Of a stretch of 64,000 nucleotides of DNA, positions 54,617 to 62,482 are shown piece after piece. Origin of the DNA: Xanthobacteraceae bacterium 501b (GTDB taxonomy: Bacteria; Pseudomonadota; Alphaproteobacteria; Rhizobiales; Xanthobacteraceae); contig KB899087.1 in the NCBI GenBank assembly GCA_000378025.1, forward strand, positions 2,976,001 to 3,040,000, written 5' to 3'. The translations under genes and the position numbers were made by a program. How positions within the stretch are numbered: the first letter of the stretch is position 1; each line of letters starts with the position of its first letter. The notes beneath the pieces are model-generated. The model saw nothing but the letters and a program-made list of their open reading frames with translations, had not been told where the DNA came from and made no database searches.

Positions 54617-56013
54617 GCCACGGTCTCCTCGTTCGCCGGCGCGGCGGCAGGCTTGGCCTTGGCGGGCGCGGTGAAGGTGAGGCCGAGGCTTGCCTCGCGG
54701 GCCTTGTCGGCGGCGATCTCGGCGTCGAGCGCGCCCACATCCATGCCGCGCGCCGCCACGGCCTCGCGGCGGCTCATCAGCCCGGCATTGATCGCCTGGA
54801 TCTCCGCCTGCACGTCCTTGGCCGGGTCCACCCATTGCTGCTTCGGGGTGATCCAGCGCACCGGGAGAAGCTCCTGCGGCCGGGCGGCAAGCCGGCCCTG
54901 CAGGCTCTCGATCATCGCCCAGCGGCGCCAGATGGGGCGCAGCGCCTGGAAGACGATGACATTGTGCTGGATCATCTCGACCCGGCGGCGCCACTCGACG
55001 AGGCCGGCGCGGATCGAGGAATAGTTGACGCTGGAGAGGTCGCCGGTCAGCACCTCATAGGGCAGGCCGAGCGCGGCGGCGATCTCGTGCAGGGTGATGC
55101 GGGCGAAGTCGTTGGCCTCCTGCGCAATCGCCGGCGGGTTGGAGAAGGTCACGTCCTTGCCCGGCGGCAGCACCACGATGGCGCCCGGCTCCAGCGAGCC
55201 GATCAGCGCCTCGCCCTGCGTCTCGCCGCCGAAGGGCACGGTGCCGTCATTGGTGGTGATGAGGCCGGCGAGCAGCGCGCCGACCTTCTGGCGGGTGAGC
55301 TGGGCGCCGTGCCACTCGTCATGCTCGGCCAGGCGCAGGATCGCCGGGGCGAACCACGAGACGCCGCGCACCTGGCCGGGGAAGTCGGGGCGGAACAGAT
55401 GCACCACGTCCTCGGCCGGCACGCGCACCGGCTGGAGGTTCAGGCCGAGGCCGATCTCGGGGCGCTCCTTGACGATCCAGTAGGCGACGCGGGAGCCGAA
55501 CATATCGAACTCGACGCCGTTGACGATGCGCCCGCCCTGGGGGAGCGGACGGGTGAGCGAGGCGTCCAGCTGGTCGGGATCGAGCACGCGAATACGCAGG
55601 CCGGCCGGGGTGGCGATCAGCAGCGCCAGCGCCTCGCCATCGACCACCATGGCGCCGACCATCAGGGCGGTGAGGCCATAGAAGTCCATCAGCCCGTCGG
55701 CGTCCGCCTCGTCCGTCCACGCCGTCCAGCGGGCCGCCAGCGTGCCGGTCACGGCCGGCACTATGCCGGTGCCGACGAGGCTGCTGACATGGGCGGCCTT
55801 GCCGGCCGCTGCGTGCGGGTTGTTCGCGACGAGATAGCGGGCGCGGTAGCCGAGCGGGGCCCGCGCCGCCTGCGCCGCCCCGTGCTGGTTGCGCATCGCG
55901 CCCCAGCCGGACGCACGCCGGCCCGTCGCCGCGCCCTCATAGGCGGGCGAACGGCTCCACCAGCGCCAGCCGCCCTTGGCGCGGTCAAAGAGCGAGGAAA
56001 GAAGGGTGCCCAT
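54613..56013 (-). CDS. Phage portal protein, lambda type
   Basis: 466-aa portal of the lambda gpB family, the dodecameric channel through which DNA is packaged. Recognisable: AQAARAPLGYRARYLVANNPHAAAGKAAHVSSLVGTGI, DPDQLDASL, PAEDVVHLFRPDFPGQVRGVSWFAPAI, PYEVLTGDLSSVNYSSIRAGLVEWRRRVEM. ATG 56013 overlaps the upstream stop (TGATG); the GTG at 56016 is an alternative. Tight overlap with both neighbours shows it is part of one operon. Confidence 0.93.
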   Translation of the reverse strand: MGTLLSSLFDRAKGGWRWWSRSPAYEGAATGRRASGWGAMRNQHGAAQAARAPLGYRARYLVANNPHAAAGKAAHVSSLVGTGIVPAVTGTLAARWTAWTDEADADGLMDFYGLTALMVGAMVVDGEALALLIATPAGLRIRVLDPDQLDASLTRPLPQGGRIVNGVEFDMFGSRVAYWIVKERPEIGLGLNLQPVRVPAEDVVHLFRPDFPGQVRGVSWFAPAILRLAEHDEWHGAQLTRQKVGALLAGLITTNDGTVPFGGETQGEALIGSLEPGAIVVLPPGKDVTFSNPPAIAQEANDFARITLHEIAAALGLPYEVLTGDLSSVNYSSIRAGLVEWRRRVEMIQHNVIVFQALRPIWRRWAMIESLQGRLAARPQELLPVRWITPKQQWVDPAKDVQAEIQAINAGLMSRREAVAARGMDVGALDAEIAADKAREASLGLTFTAPAKAKPAAAPANEETVA

Positions 56014-56495
56014 CACGGCGCCTTGCCTTTCAAGCCGGCGTTCTCTGCCTCCGCGAGGCGGCTCTTCACCTTGGCGATGATCGCGATGAGGTCGACGAAG
56101 ATCGCCGTTTCGGGACAGTCGGGCTCACGCTTCTCGACATAGCTTCCGAACGTGGCCTCGGGAGGAAGGAACGAGCACACCTGATCGGTGATGAGGGCGA
56201 AGCGCGAGGCCTCTACGCCGTCCAGATGCATCGCGAAGGCAAGCCAGATGTGTTTGCTGAAGGTCACAGCCGCTTCCGCAGAAAGGCCGCTCCGCGTCAC
56301 CTGTGCAACGAACCGGATGACGCAGAGATCTGCCATCGAAAAGCGGCTCCAGCCCGGGTTCTTCTTCTCACCCGTATCTTTGTCCGGATCGGCGAACAGG
56401 CCGTTGAGGTTGCGCCAGGCGCGAAGTGTCGGCGCCGGCACGTCAGCGACGGCGCAGGCAGTGGCGGCGGTGAAGCGGGGCTGGGAGGAGTCCAT
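56013..56495 (-). CDS. MerR-like helix-turn-helix protein upstream of the portal
   Basis: 160-aa protein. The N-terminal HTH is FTAATACAVADVPAPTLRAWRNLNGLF, followed after a charged loop by WSRFSMADLCVIRFVAQVTRSGLSAEAAV, the pattern of MerR-type winged helices. The C-terminal part (about 90-160) is helical and not recognised. It may be a regulator of this operon or a small-terminase-like protein; I lean to a regulator because two matching palindromes lie at its 5' end. Start uncertain between ATG 56495 and ATG 56525. Confidence 0.66.
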   Translation of the reverse strand: MDSSQPRFTAATACAVADVPAPTLRAWRNLNGLFADPDKDTGEKKNPGWSRFSMADLCVIRFVAQVTRSGLSAEAAVTFSKHIWLAFAMHLDGVEASRFALITDQVCSFLPPEATFGSYVEKREPDCPETAIFVDLIAIIAKVKSRLAEAENAGLKGKAP

Positions 56496-56496
56496 A

Positions 56497-56514
56497 ACGA
56501 TGACATTCCATCGA
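56497..56514. promoter_or_regulatory. Operator-like palindrome 1
   Basis: ACGATG-N6-CATCGA, adjacent to the MerR-like start. Same arms and spacer as palindrome 2, 37 bases away centre to centre. Confidence 0.6.
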
Positions 56515-56533
56515 TTCCTTCGCATAGTCAAGA

Positions 56534-56551
56534 ACGATGTTTATTCATCGT
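56534..56551. promoter_or_regulatory. Operator-like palindrome 2
   Basis: ACGATG-N6-CATCGT, perfectly symmetric arms. A minus-strand TTGACT (56526-56531) between the two palindromes could be a -35 box for the portal operon. Confidence 0.62.
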
Positions 56552-56570
56552 ATTTGGTTCGCTTGTCGGG

Positions 56571-56891
56571 TTACTCCACCCGCCACCCGTTCCACGCGCC
56601 GCCCCATTGCTCCATCAGCCCCTCGGCATCGGCGATCCCGTCTTCCGCCTGGTCGTTCTCGCAGTCGCAATCCCAATGGCCGGTGCCGCCAGCGAACCCT
56701 TCGGGCCGGCCATCTTCCCAGCCAAGGGAGGGCTCGCCATCGTTGTCCGGCTCGGCGTCGCCGCCGTCTTCCTCGTCCGGGTCGGCGTCCAGCTCGTCGA
56801 GCAGCCCGATCAGCGCCTCGATGGTGCGCTCGGCCCGCTCGCGCAGGCGCTGGCGCTCCACCATGACGAACTCGCGGGTATGGGCGTTCAT
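56571..56891 (-). CDS. Acidic unknown protein
   Basis: 106-aa protein with a helical start (NAHTREFVMVERQRLRERAERTIEALIGLLDELDAD) and a very acidic, Gly/Trp-rich C-terminal half (PDEEDGGDAEPDNDGEPSLGWEDGR... DCDCENDQAEDG). The Cys-x-Cys and Asp clusters could bind metal; no family is recognised. Its start overlaps the stop of the S24-like gene (ATGA), so they are co-translated. The 19-base tail region leads to the operator palindromes. Confidence 0.7.
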   Translation of the reverse strand: MNAHTREFVMVERQRLRERAERTIEALIGLLDELDADPDEEDGGDAEPDNDGEPSLGWEDGRPEGFAGGTGHWDCDCENDQAEDGIADAEGLMEQWGGAWNGWRVE

Positions 56892-57277
56892 GGCTGCGCC
56901 TCCCGGCTCGCCGGCGCGGACATCAGCAGCCGCGCGTCGCGCACCTTTACGTCCGCCACCACAATGGCCAGCACAGTGTCCTCGAACGCCTCGCGCGGTA
57001 CGAGGTGCTCGCCATAATGCTTGTTGTCGACATGCAGCAGGATATGGCCGGGGCCGCCGAGCACGCTGGAGGCGCGGGTGAGCTTGCGCCCGCCAAACAG
57101 GTCCTGCAGCAGATAAATCCCCTCGCCCTCATAGCTTGTGCAGGGCCGCACCAGCACATGGTCCCACTGGCTGCGCAGCGTCGGCTCCATCGCGTCGCTG
57201 GGCACGATTTCCAGCCGCAGCTGGGGCGACAGCAGCGCCGTCGCCGGCACCGCCTGCCCGAACAGGTCGCCGCTCAT
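56888..57277 (-). CDS. S24/LexA-like protein lacking the catalytic Ser
   Basis: 129-aa protein. LRLEIVPSDAMEPTLRSQWDHVLVRP...EGEGIYLLQDLFGGRKLTRASSVLGGPGHILLHVDNKHYGEHLVPREAF aligns by eye with the peptidase S24 domain of LexA and phage CI (usually D-S-M-x-P-T-L, with the general-base Lys in the VKR position). Here the Ser is Ala and the aligned Lys position is Thr, so autocleavage is not expected. There is no DNA-binding domain. It overlaps both neighbours in ATGA junctions. Structure-only dimerisation module or antirepressor are possible roles. Confidence 0.68.
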   Translation of the reverse strand: MSGDLFGQAVPATALLSPQLRLEIVPSDAMEPTLRSQWDHVLVRPCTSYEGEGIYLLQDLFGGRKLTRASSVLGGPGHILLHVDNKHYGEHLVPREAFEDTVLAIVVADVKVRDARLLMSAPASREAQP

Positions 57278-57633
57278 GCCACCCTCCTGCCAAACCAGTC
57301 GGTCGCGGTGTGGCTCGTCAGGCCGGCGGCGAAGCGCGCGCTGAAAGAGTTGGCGGTGACTGACACCATCGCCATCTGGCCGGGGGTGAAGCTGCCATCG
57401 GCAAGGACCGGCGAGGCGAAGGCGTCCGTGGCCGGCAGTTGCAGGATCGGGTGCAGGCTGGCGCCGGGATAGATCTCGGCGAGCGCCGTCTCGATCTCTC
57501 GTACGGCCGCTGCAATGCGCTCCTGCGGGGAGAGGGGCGCCGGTATCGTGAGGGCACCCGTCGGCACCGCGACCAGAGCCGCCCCGAGGGCGAGCGCCTG
57601 GCGCCGGCTGGGGGCGAGGGTTTGGCCACTCAT
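57274..57633 (-). CDS. Small exported-type protein, twin 1
   Basis: 119-aa protein. The N-terminus PSRRQALALGAALVAVPTGALTIPAP has a twin-Arg, hydrophobic segment and Ala/Pro ending like a Tat signal. The mature part (SPQERIAAAVREIETALAEIYPGASLHPILQLP...) has no recognised family. It overlaps its neighbours by ATGA, in the same operon as a sister gene with almost the same signal segment. Confidence 0.66.
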   Translation of the reverse strand: MSGQTLAPSRRQALALGAALVAVPTGALTIPAPLSPQERIAAAVREIETALAEIYPGASLHPILQLPATDAFASPVLADGSFTPGQMAMVSVTANSFSARFAAGLTSHTATDWFGRRVA

Positions 57634-58046
57634 GTCCGCCCCTCCGGCTGCGAGGCGCGGGGCTTGCGCCAAAGGTCGATCGGTTCGGCGCGCTCGTCGA
57701 GGATGCCGCCGGCACGCAGGCGCGGATCGGCCTGCCACTCATAGGTCAGGCGGCTGGCATAGACCCATGCCTCGGCCGGCCGGCCATGCGCCGCCCGCCG
57801 CGCGCCGGCGCCCTCCAGCATCCAGCCATCGCCCGGCGCCGCCAGCTCGTCCATGGCGGCGGCGAAGGTCAGCCACGCCGCACGGGCGCGCTGCAGCGGA
57901 TCGGCGGGGGCCGGCGCTGCAAGGGTCGGTGCCGGCACTGCCAGCGCCAGAACACCCGTCGGCACGGTCACAAGCGCCGCGCCAAGGCAAAGCGCCCGGC
58001 GCCGGCTGGGAACAAGGCTCTCCCGTTCGCGAACATGGCTGTCCAT
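57630..58046 (-). CDS. Small exported-type protein, twin 2
   Basis: 138-aa protein, first gene of the minus-strand unit. Its signal-like segment (PSRRRALCLGAALVTVPTGVLALAVPAP) is nearly the same as in the next gene, but the rest (PLQRARAAWLTFAAAMDELAAPGDGWMLEGAG..., RLTYEWQADPRLRAGG) is different, with a charged C-terminus. The central region recalls small prophage proteins of rhizobia of unknown role. AGGAG lies before the start. A perfect palindrome is 22 bases upstream. Confidence 0.68.
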   Translation of the reverse strand: MDSHVRERESLVPSRRRALCLGAALVTVPTGVLALAVPAPTLAAPAPADPLQRARAAWLTFAAAMDELAAPGDGWMLEGAGARRAAHGRPAEAWVYASRLTYEWQADPRLRAGGILDERAEPIDLWRKPRASQPEGRT

Positions 58047-58067
58047 GCGCGTGCTCCTGTGATAGAA

Positions 58068-58088
58068 ATTCGTTGACGGTCAACGAAT
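58068..58088. promoter_or_regulatory. Perfect 21-bp palindrome in the divergent promoter
   Basis: Arms ATTCGTTGAC (58068-58077) and GTCAACGAAT (58079-58088) flank a single G. A further half site GTCAACG is at 58109. Each arm includes a TTGAC, so each strand has a potential -35 box inside the palindrome, and bound protein would block both directions. Likely the operator of the XRE protein that begins 45 bases to the right. Confidence 0.8.
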
Positions 58089-58132
58089 AGCGTTGCTCGT
58101 CTAAAAATGTCAACGGTTTTCGTGGATCTTAA

Positions 58133-58399
58133 ATGGAAAGCGCCAACTCTGCGATCACACCCGCGCAGTCGCGGGCTGCCAGGGGTCTCCTAGACTGGTC
58201 TCAGTCGGCGCTTGCTCAGGCATCGAACCTCAGCGAAAGCACCGTTCGCGATTTTGAGAAGGGCCGCAGGTTGCCAACGGTGAACAATCTTGCCGCGATT
58301 CAACGCGCTCTCGAAGCTGCCGGCGTCATCTTCGTCGACGAGAACGGCGACGGGCCGGGGGTGCGGTTCAAGAAAGAGAGGCGTAAGCCAGGTGCATGA
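58133..58399 (+). CDS. XRE-family repressor
   Basis: 88-aa HTH protein. The helix-turn-helix is TPAQSRAARGLLDWSQSALAQASNLSESTVRDFEKGRR, followed by the short AAIQRALEAAGVIFVDENGDGPGVRFKK tail shared with the chromosomal XRE at 3.8 kb. It lacks any cleavable domain, so induction would need another signal. It is divergent from the head operon, with the palindrome in between, and in the same direction as the SIR2-NACHT gene. Confidence 0.9.
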   Translation: MESANSAITPAQSRAARGLLDWSQSALAQASNLSESTVRDFEKGRRLPTVNNLAAIQRALEAAGVIFVDENGDGPGVRFKKERRKPGA

Positions 58400-58853
58400 A
58401 AACGATGTGCCTCCCAGCGCGACAAGCTGACCTTTGCGTCAGCGCCAGCAGTCGACATTCACTGTCCATTGACTCCCGACATTCGGGATCCCACTGGCGA
58501 TCAGATCGAGACTATAACCAAACCAAGCTTACGGGACGACTACCGCGCGCGACAAGTTCGTTCAGAAGAACGCTCACACTCGTCTGGTCAAAAGGCAGCG
58601 ATGCTGCAAGCTCGCCGGTCAAGCAGCTATCTCTGCACGCCGAAAGCCCCCCTCCGACAACGGAAGCGCGAGGCGATCCGATGGCGCAGCAGTTATATCT
58701 GCGGGCAAGTCTGGAGCCTATATCCACAAGAAAATGATCCTAGCGCGGTATCGATTTGGATTCGACCGCAATTGGGCGTTGCAAATTCCAGAAACCGCAG
58801 GCGAAATCGCGTAGTCCTACTTCGTAGTGAATGCAACGCGTAGAAGGTTTGAA
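58400..58853. other. Non-coding gap before the SIR2-NACHT gene
   Basis: 454 bases with no convincing ORF. Base composition falls along it from phage-like GC toward the AT-richer defence gene. It should hold the promoter of the SIR2-NACHT gene, but I could not pick out clear -35/-10 boxes. No inverted repeats of note. Confidence 0.5.
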
Positions 58854-61800
58854 GTGACAATCGAGACAGTTCGCGAATCGGCTCGATCAGGCAATCTAGT
58901 CGTAGTGCTGGGAGCTGGCGCGAGTATCGCTTTAACTCCAAAAATCCGGCCACCCCTCTCGTGGGTCGGGCTAGTCAAATCTGGCCTTTCTTACGCAACA
59001 CAGCGTGGTCATGTGAATGAGTCTCAGAATAGGCGCTATATTGAGGCTTTGGAATCGGCCGACATCGATGATTTACTCGGTGTCGCAGAGTTTGTCGGTC
59101 GAAAACTCGGAGCCCCAAACGGGGATACGTATTCCCGCTGGATGTCTAGCGTATTCTCGCAACAAGTTCCCGAGGCAGGGGGGATGCAAAATGCGCTCCG
59201 CGCTATACACTCTCACAAAGTTCCGATCGCCACTCTGAATTACGATACGCTTGCTGAAAAAGCGACAGGTTTGCAATCGATTGATTTTGTAGATACTAAA
59301 GGGCTTCTAGAGTGGAGCAGGGGCGAGAAGGAGGGTGTGCTTCATCTGCATGGCGTATGGACAGATCCTAAGAACTGCGTCTTTGGAATACGTGATTATC
59401 AAAACACAGTTGACGACGAGATTCGGGCCGTTATCCAGCCCGCTTTGGGCTCGCTGAAGCGACTGCTTTTCGTGGGTTGCGGTGACACGTTTGCCGACCC
59501 TAACTTTTCGGCGTTAGTAAAATGGTTACGAACCAACCTCGGAGCAAGCGCCCCTCAACACTATGCTCTTGTTCAGCAAAGCGAGGTGGCTTCGCGTCTT
59601 GTCGACCCTAGCTGGCATGGCTTCGTTGAACCCTTGTCACACGGGGAGACGCACGCCGATCTTCCGGGGTTCCTTCTTGACTGCTTTCCGACAAAAGCTG
59701 CTCGTCGGACGACCATTGCGAGGAGGGCCACAAATATCGAGTTTGAACGGATAATTTCCGCGTACAGGGCGTTTCTCATTCGCGACTGCGGAGAGATGAC
59801 GATTGAGGGGATGCGTGCGGATCTGGACACGGCTCAACGAAAGTTCAATATCGAACGACTTTTCGTACCATTAGACCTGCAAGAGTTCCCTCCCGCCAGT
59901 CTGGCCAGTGATCCCCGCCGGAAGGAGGAGCTAACCGAATGGCATGCTAGCCACGGAGCGCCAAAGTCATTCTCAGAGGTTTTCGAAAAGAACCTCAAAA
60001 TGGCGCTGTTGGCTCTTCCGGGCGGCGGAAAGACAATGCTTCTGAAAAGGCTTGCCGTTGCATACGCAAACCCTGCGAGACGACAGGACAGTGCTGATAA
60101 ACTTCCGATATTAGATTTAATACCTCTTGTTATCAGATGCCGAGAATGGAAAGAGCACATTCGAAAGCCGATTTCGTCTCTTATCAAGAATATATCAACC
60201 ATAACTGGTGACAGTTCACTCGACGGTCTAGCTGGTGCGATTGAGAAGCCCTTGAAGGCTGGAACGGTTATTTTATTAGTCGATGGTTTAGATGAGATAC
60301 ATGACGACGGTGATCGCTCTGTCTTCGTGGAAAATCTAGAGAAATTTCTTGAGATCTATCCGAAGATAAGACTTCTTGTTACTAGCAGAGAGGCTGGATT
60401 TGACTTAATTGCACCATGTCTGAATCGCTTTTGTGTCAAATTCCGGATTGCGCCTCTCAATCGAGAGGCCGTTACGCTTCTTTGTGACTCTTGGCATAAG
60501 CTAATGGGCGGAGGCGCGCTCGAATCTATTGCAGAAGCCCGTATGGTCGCCAGTACTCTGCTTGGCACAGATTCACTCAGGCGCCTGGCCGAAAATCCTC
60601 TACTATGCACCATGTTGCTAGTAGTAAAGCATGGATTTGGGCGCCTGCCTCCGGATCGCGTTACACTCTATGATCGAGCTGTCGAGATACTTCTCGACAC
60701 ATGGAACATCAAAGGGCATGACGCTCTTAATACGAAGGAGGCAGTCCCGCAACTGGCGTGCGTCGCATATGAGCTCCTCCGGCTCGGAAAGCAGACCGCC
60801 ACTGAGCGAGAGATTTTGAAAATTCTTGAAGAAGCGCGCGCTTGGCTTCCAATGATTGGGAGGTACGCAAAAGATAGCCCACACGATTTCCTTAAAAGAG
60901 TCGAGCTTAGATCGAGCCTAATGATTGAAGGTGGATATACAACTGAAGAAGGAAGAGTCGTTCCATTTTACCAATTCAGGCATTTGACATTTCAGGAGTA
61001 TCTAGCTGCAGTTGCAGCCGTTGATGGCCATATCGTCTCTCAGCCACATTCAGTAAACGTTCTTGATTTTCTTCGCTCTAATCTCGTGAGTGAAGAATGG
61101 AAAGAAGTTATTCCAATGGCGGCAGTGTTGGCGAGGTCTCAGGCTGCACCATTGCTTACGGCATTGGTTGAAGAGGCGGAACGAGAGTATAAAGTTTTTT
61201 CGCCGGGCGCTCGAGGGCGGCAAGCTTCCGTGTCTTTGGATGGCGGATTGCCGCCTGCGACTGCACGCATAGTTCGGGCAATGGTAGAAGAAGCCAACTT
61301 CCCTGCCGACCTTTTAATGCGTTCCGCGCCAATCGTCGCGTGGTTTGCGCATGGCTGTGAATTCAATGAGAACTGGCAGTCGCTCAGTCGGGGTCCATAT
61401 GGGCCCGAAATACGTTCAGCAGCATTGAGGCTCTACATGAGTCATCCGCTTTTCGAGGAAACTAATGTACGAAGAACGCTTTGTTACCTCGAGGCGTCCT
61501 CACACCCAGCATCCGATTGGGCAGATGATCATCTTATTGCGAGTTCTATCCAGATCATTAGGAACGGTGATGAAGAAGATGTCGTGAGAGCAATTTCTGC
61601 TGTCGCTGGAAGTTTTCAATTGATTCATCGTTCAAGTGCGGCAGCTAGGTCAGATGAGTGCTATCATGAAATAGAAAGAAGGTTATTCGACAAAAATATT
61701 AAAATACGATTGATTGCGATATGGGCTTGGGGTTATTGGCGGCATTTGCAGCCAGATATTGGAAGGCACAAGCCATTGCCGTCGCCTGAAACGATAGAGC

Positions 61801-62189
61801 TTCTGTCGAGGCGATTTTTGTCACTCGACGAGGACTGGGAGGACTTTGGCGACCTCGGCGTCGCCGATCTCATTGGAGTTCCGCGCGGCAGTTGTGATCT
61901 TAACTTGTCTGAAAGTGAGATCGCTCGTTTCAAGAATCTAATTGATGATTATCGTAAAGATTCGAGGTCTAACAATGTTACTTTGAATAGGCTATCTGCC
62001 CTGTCCAGGGTGGCCTTCATTGCAAAAGACCTGATGTATGATTACGAAGTAAGGGAGCTATTTACGATTAGAAAGCTGCCACTATACCACAATGGGGAGT
62101 TTGACGACATGTTGGCCGCATTAGGGCTACCTCTGCAAGAGTCGCGAAGGAAGCCGCGGCGGCGGAATACCGCTGTCACTGCTAATTAG
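58854..62189 (+). CDS. SIR2-NACHT protein, probable NLR-like antiphage defence
   Basis: 1111-aa multidomain protein (numbered from GTG 58854, with GAAGG seven bases upstream; a GTG at 58827 would add nine residues). Residues about 10-270 are a SIR2-type NADase-like domain: GAGAS at 20-24, Asn129 in TLNYD, His166 in HLHGVW, and FVGCGDTFADPNF. A linker follows, then a NACHT STAND ATPase: Walker A GGGKT 390-394, Walker B VDGLDE 476-481, TSRE, NPLLCTMLL and the FRHLTFQEYLAA end motif at about 708-719. The last 390 residues are helical and would sense the phage. Known relatives kill or arrest cells by depleting NAD when triggered. GC is well below its neighbours, a sign of transfer. Confidence 0.9.
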   Translation: MTIETVRESARSGNLVVVLGAGASIALTPKIRPPLSWVGLVKSGLSYATQRGHVNESQNRRYIEALESADIDDLLGVAEFVGRKLGAPNGDTYSRWMSSVFSQQVPEAGGMQNALRAIHSHKVPIATLNYDTLAEKATGLQSIDFVDTKGLLEWSRGEKEGVLHLHGVWTDPKNCVFGIRDYQNTVDDEIRAVIQPALGSLKRLLFVGCGDTFADPNFSALVKWLRTNLGASAPQHYALVQQSEVASRLVDPSWHGFVEPLSHGETHADLPGFLLDCFPTKAARRTTIARRATNIEFERIISAYRAFLIRDCGEMTIEGMRADLDTAQRKFNIERLFVPLDLQEFPPASLASDPRRKEELTEWHASHGAPKSFSEVFEKNLKMALLALPGGGKTMLLKRLAVAYANPARRQDSADKLPILDLIPLVIRCREWKEHIRKPISSLIKNISTITGDSSLDGLAGAIEKPLKAGTVILLVDGLDEIHDDGDRSVFVENLEKFLEIYPKIRLLVTSREAGFDLIAPCLNRFCVKFRIAPLNREAVTLLCDSWHKLMGGGALESIAEARMVASTLLGTDSLRRLAENPLLCTMLLVVKHGFGRLPPDRVTLYDRAVEILLDTWNIKGHDALNTKEAVPQLACVAYELLRLGKQTATEREILKILEEARAWLPMIGRYAKDSPHDFLKRVELRSSLMIEGGYTTEEGRVVPFYQFRHLTFQEYLAAVAAVDGHIVSQPHSVNVLDFLRSNLVSEEWKEVIPMAAVLARSQAAPLLTALVEEAEREYKVFSPGARGRQASVSLDGGLPPATARIVRAMVEEANFPADLLMRSAPIVAWFAHGCEFNENWQSLSRGPYGPEIRSAALRLYMSHPLFEETNVRRTLCYLEASSHPASDWADDHLIASSIQIIRNGDEEDVVRAISAVAGSFQLIHRSSAAARSDECYHEIERRLFDKNIKIRLIAIWAWGYWRHLQPDIGRHKPLPSPETIELLSRRFLSLDEDWEDFGDLGVADLIGVPRGSCDLNLSESEIARFKNLIDDYRKDSRSNNVTLNRLSALSRVAFIAKDLMYDYEVRELFTIRKLPLYHNGEFDDMLAALGLPLQESRRKPRRRNTAVTAN

Positions 62190-62482
62190 TAGGTTCAGCT
62201 TTGTGCAGGCGGTGATTCAGCAGTCCGTTCCGCAAGTGGTGCAGTGAGTTGATCGAAGTGCGCCAAATGAAGGTGATCGTTCTGTAATGTTGGGTTCGTC
62301 GGGCCGTAATCGGATGGCATGGTTTCTTCAGCACGAGATTTTCCGTTTCGGAACAGTCGCTCTGCGGATTGATCGTCGATGGGATGAAACAATGCTCGTA
62401 TTGAGCGATATCACGCGATTGAGGATGGTAACATAATGATCGCGCACGATCGTATTGTTGCCGGGGATCAATGCTCTGTCCC
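62190..62482. other. Gap between the SIR2-NACHT and terminase genes
   Basis: 293 bases between convergent genes. On the minus strand a 65-codon frame with only a TTG start (62392-62195) is open but lacks a Shine-Dalgarno and looks like a remnant. No T-run terminator was found for the SIR2-NACHT gene. Confidence 0.4.

Noticed and set aside
53234-55024. A 596-residue plus-strand frame over the capsid and portal genes
   Set aside because: Antisense shadow of two clearly recognisable phage genes; no ribosome site and no family features.
56013-56495. MerR-like gene as the small terminase subunit
   Set aside because: Small terminases can have a similar winged helix, but the large subunit is 6.5 kb away and palindromes sit at this gene's start, so a regulator is more likely; the alternative stays open.
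58400-58853. Small plus-strand ORFs between the XRE and SIR2-NACHT genes as a possible partner protein
   Set aside because: Composition is Arg/Ser-rich and frame-random with no start signals, so I see no second gene for a two-protein defence system.
62195-62392. 65-codon minus-strand ORF between the SIR2-NACHT and terminase genes
   Set aside because: Only a TTG start, no Shine-Dalgarno and no recognised family; treated as non-coding or a remnant.
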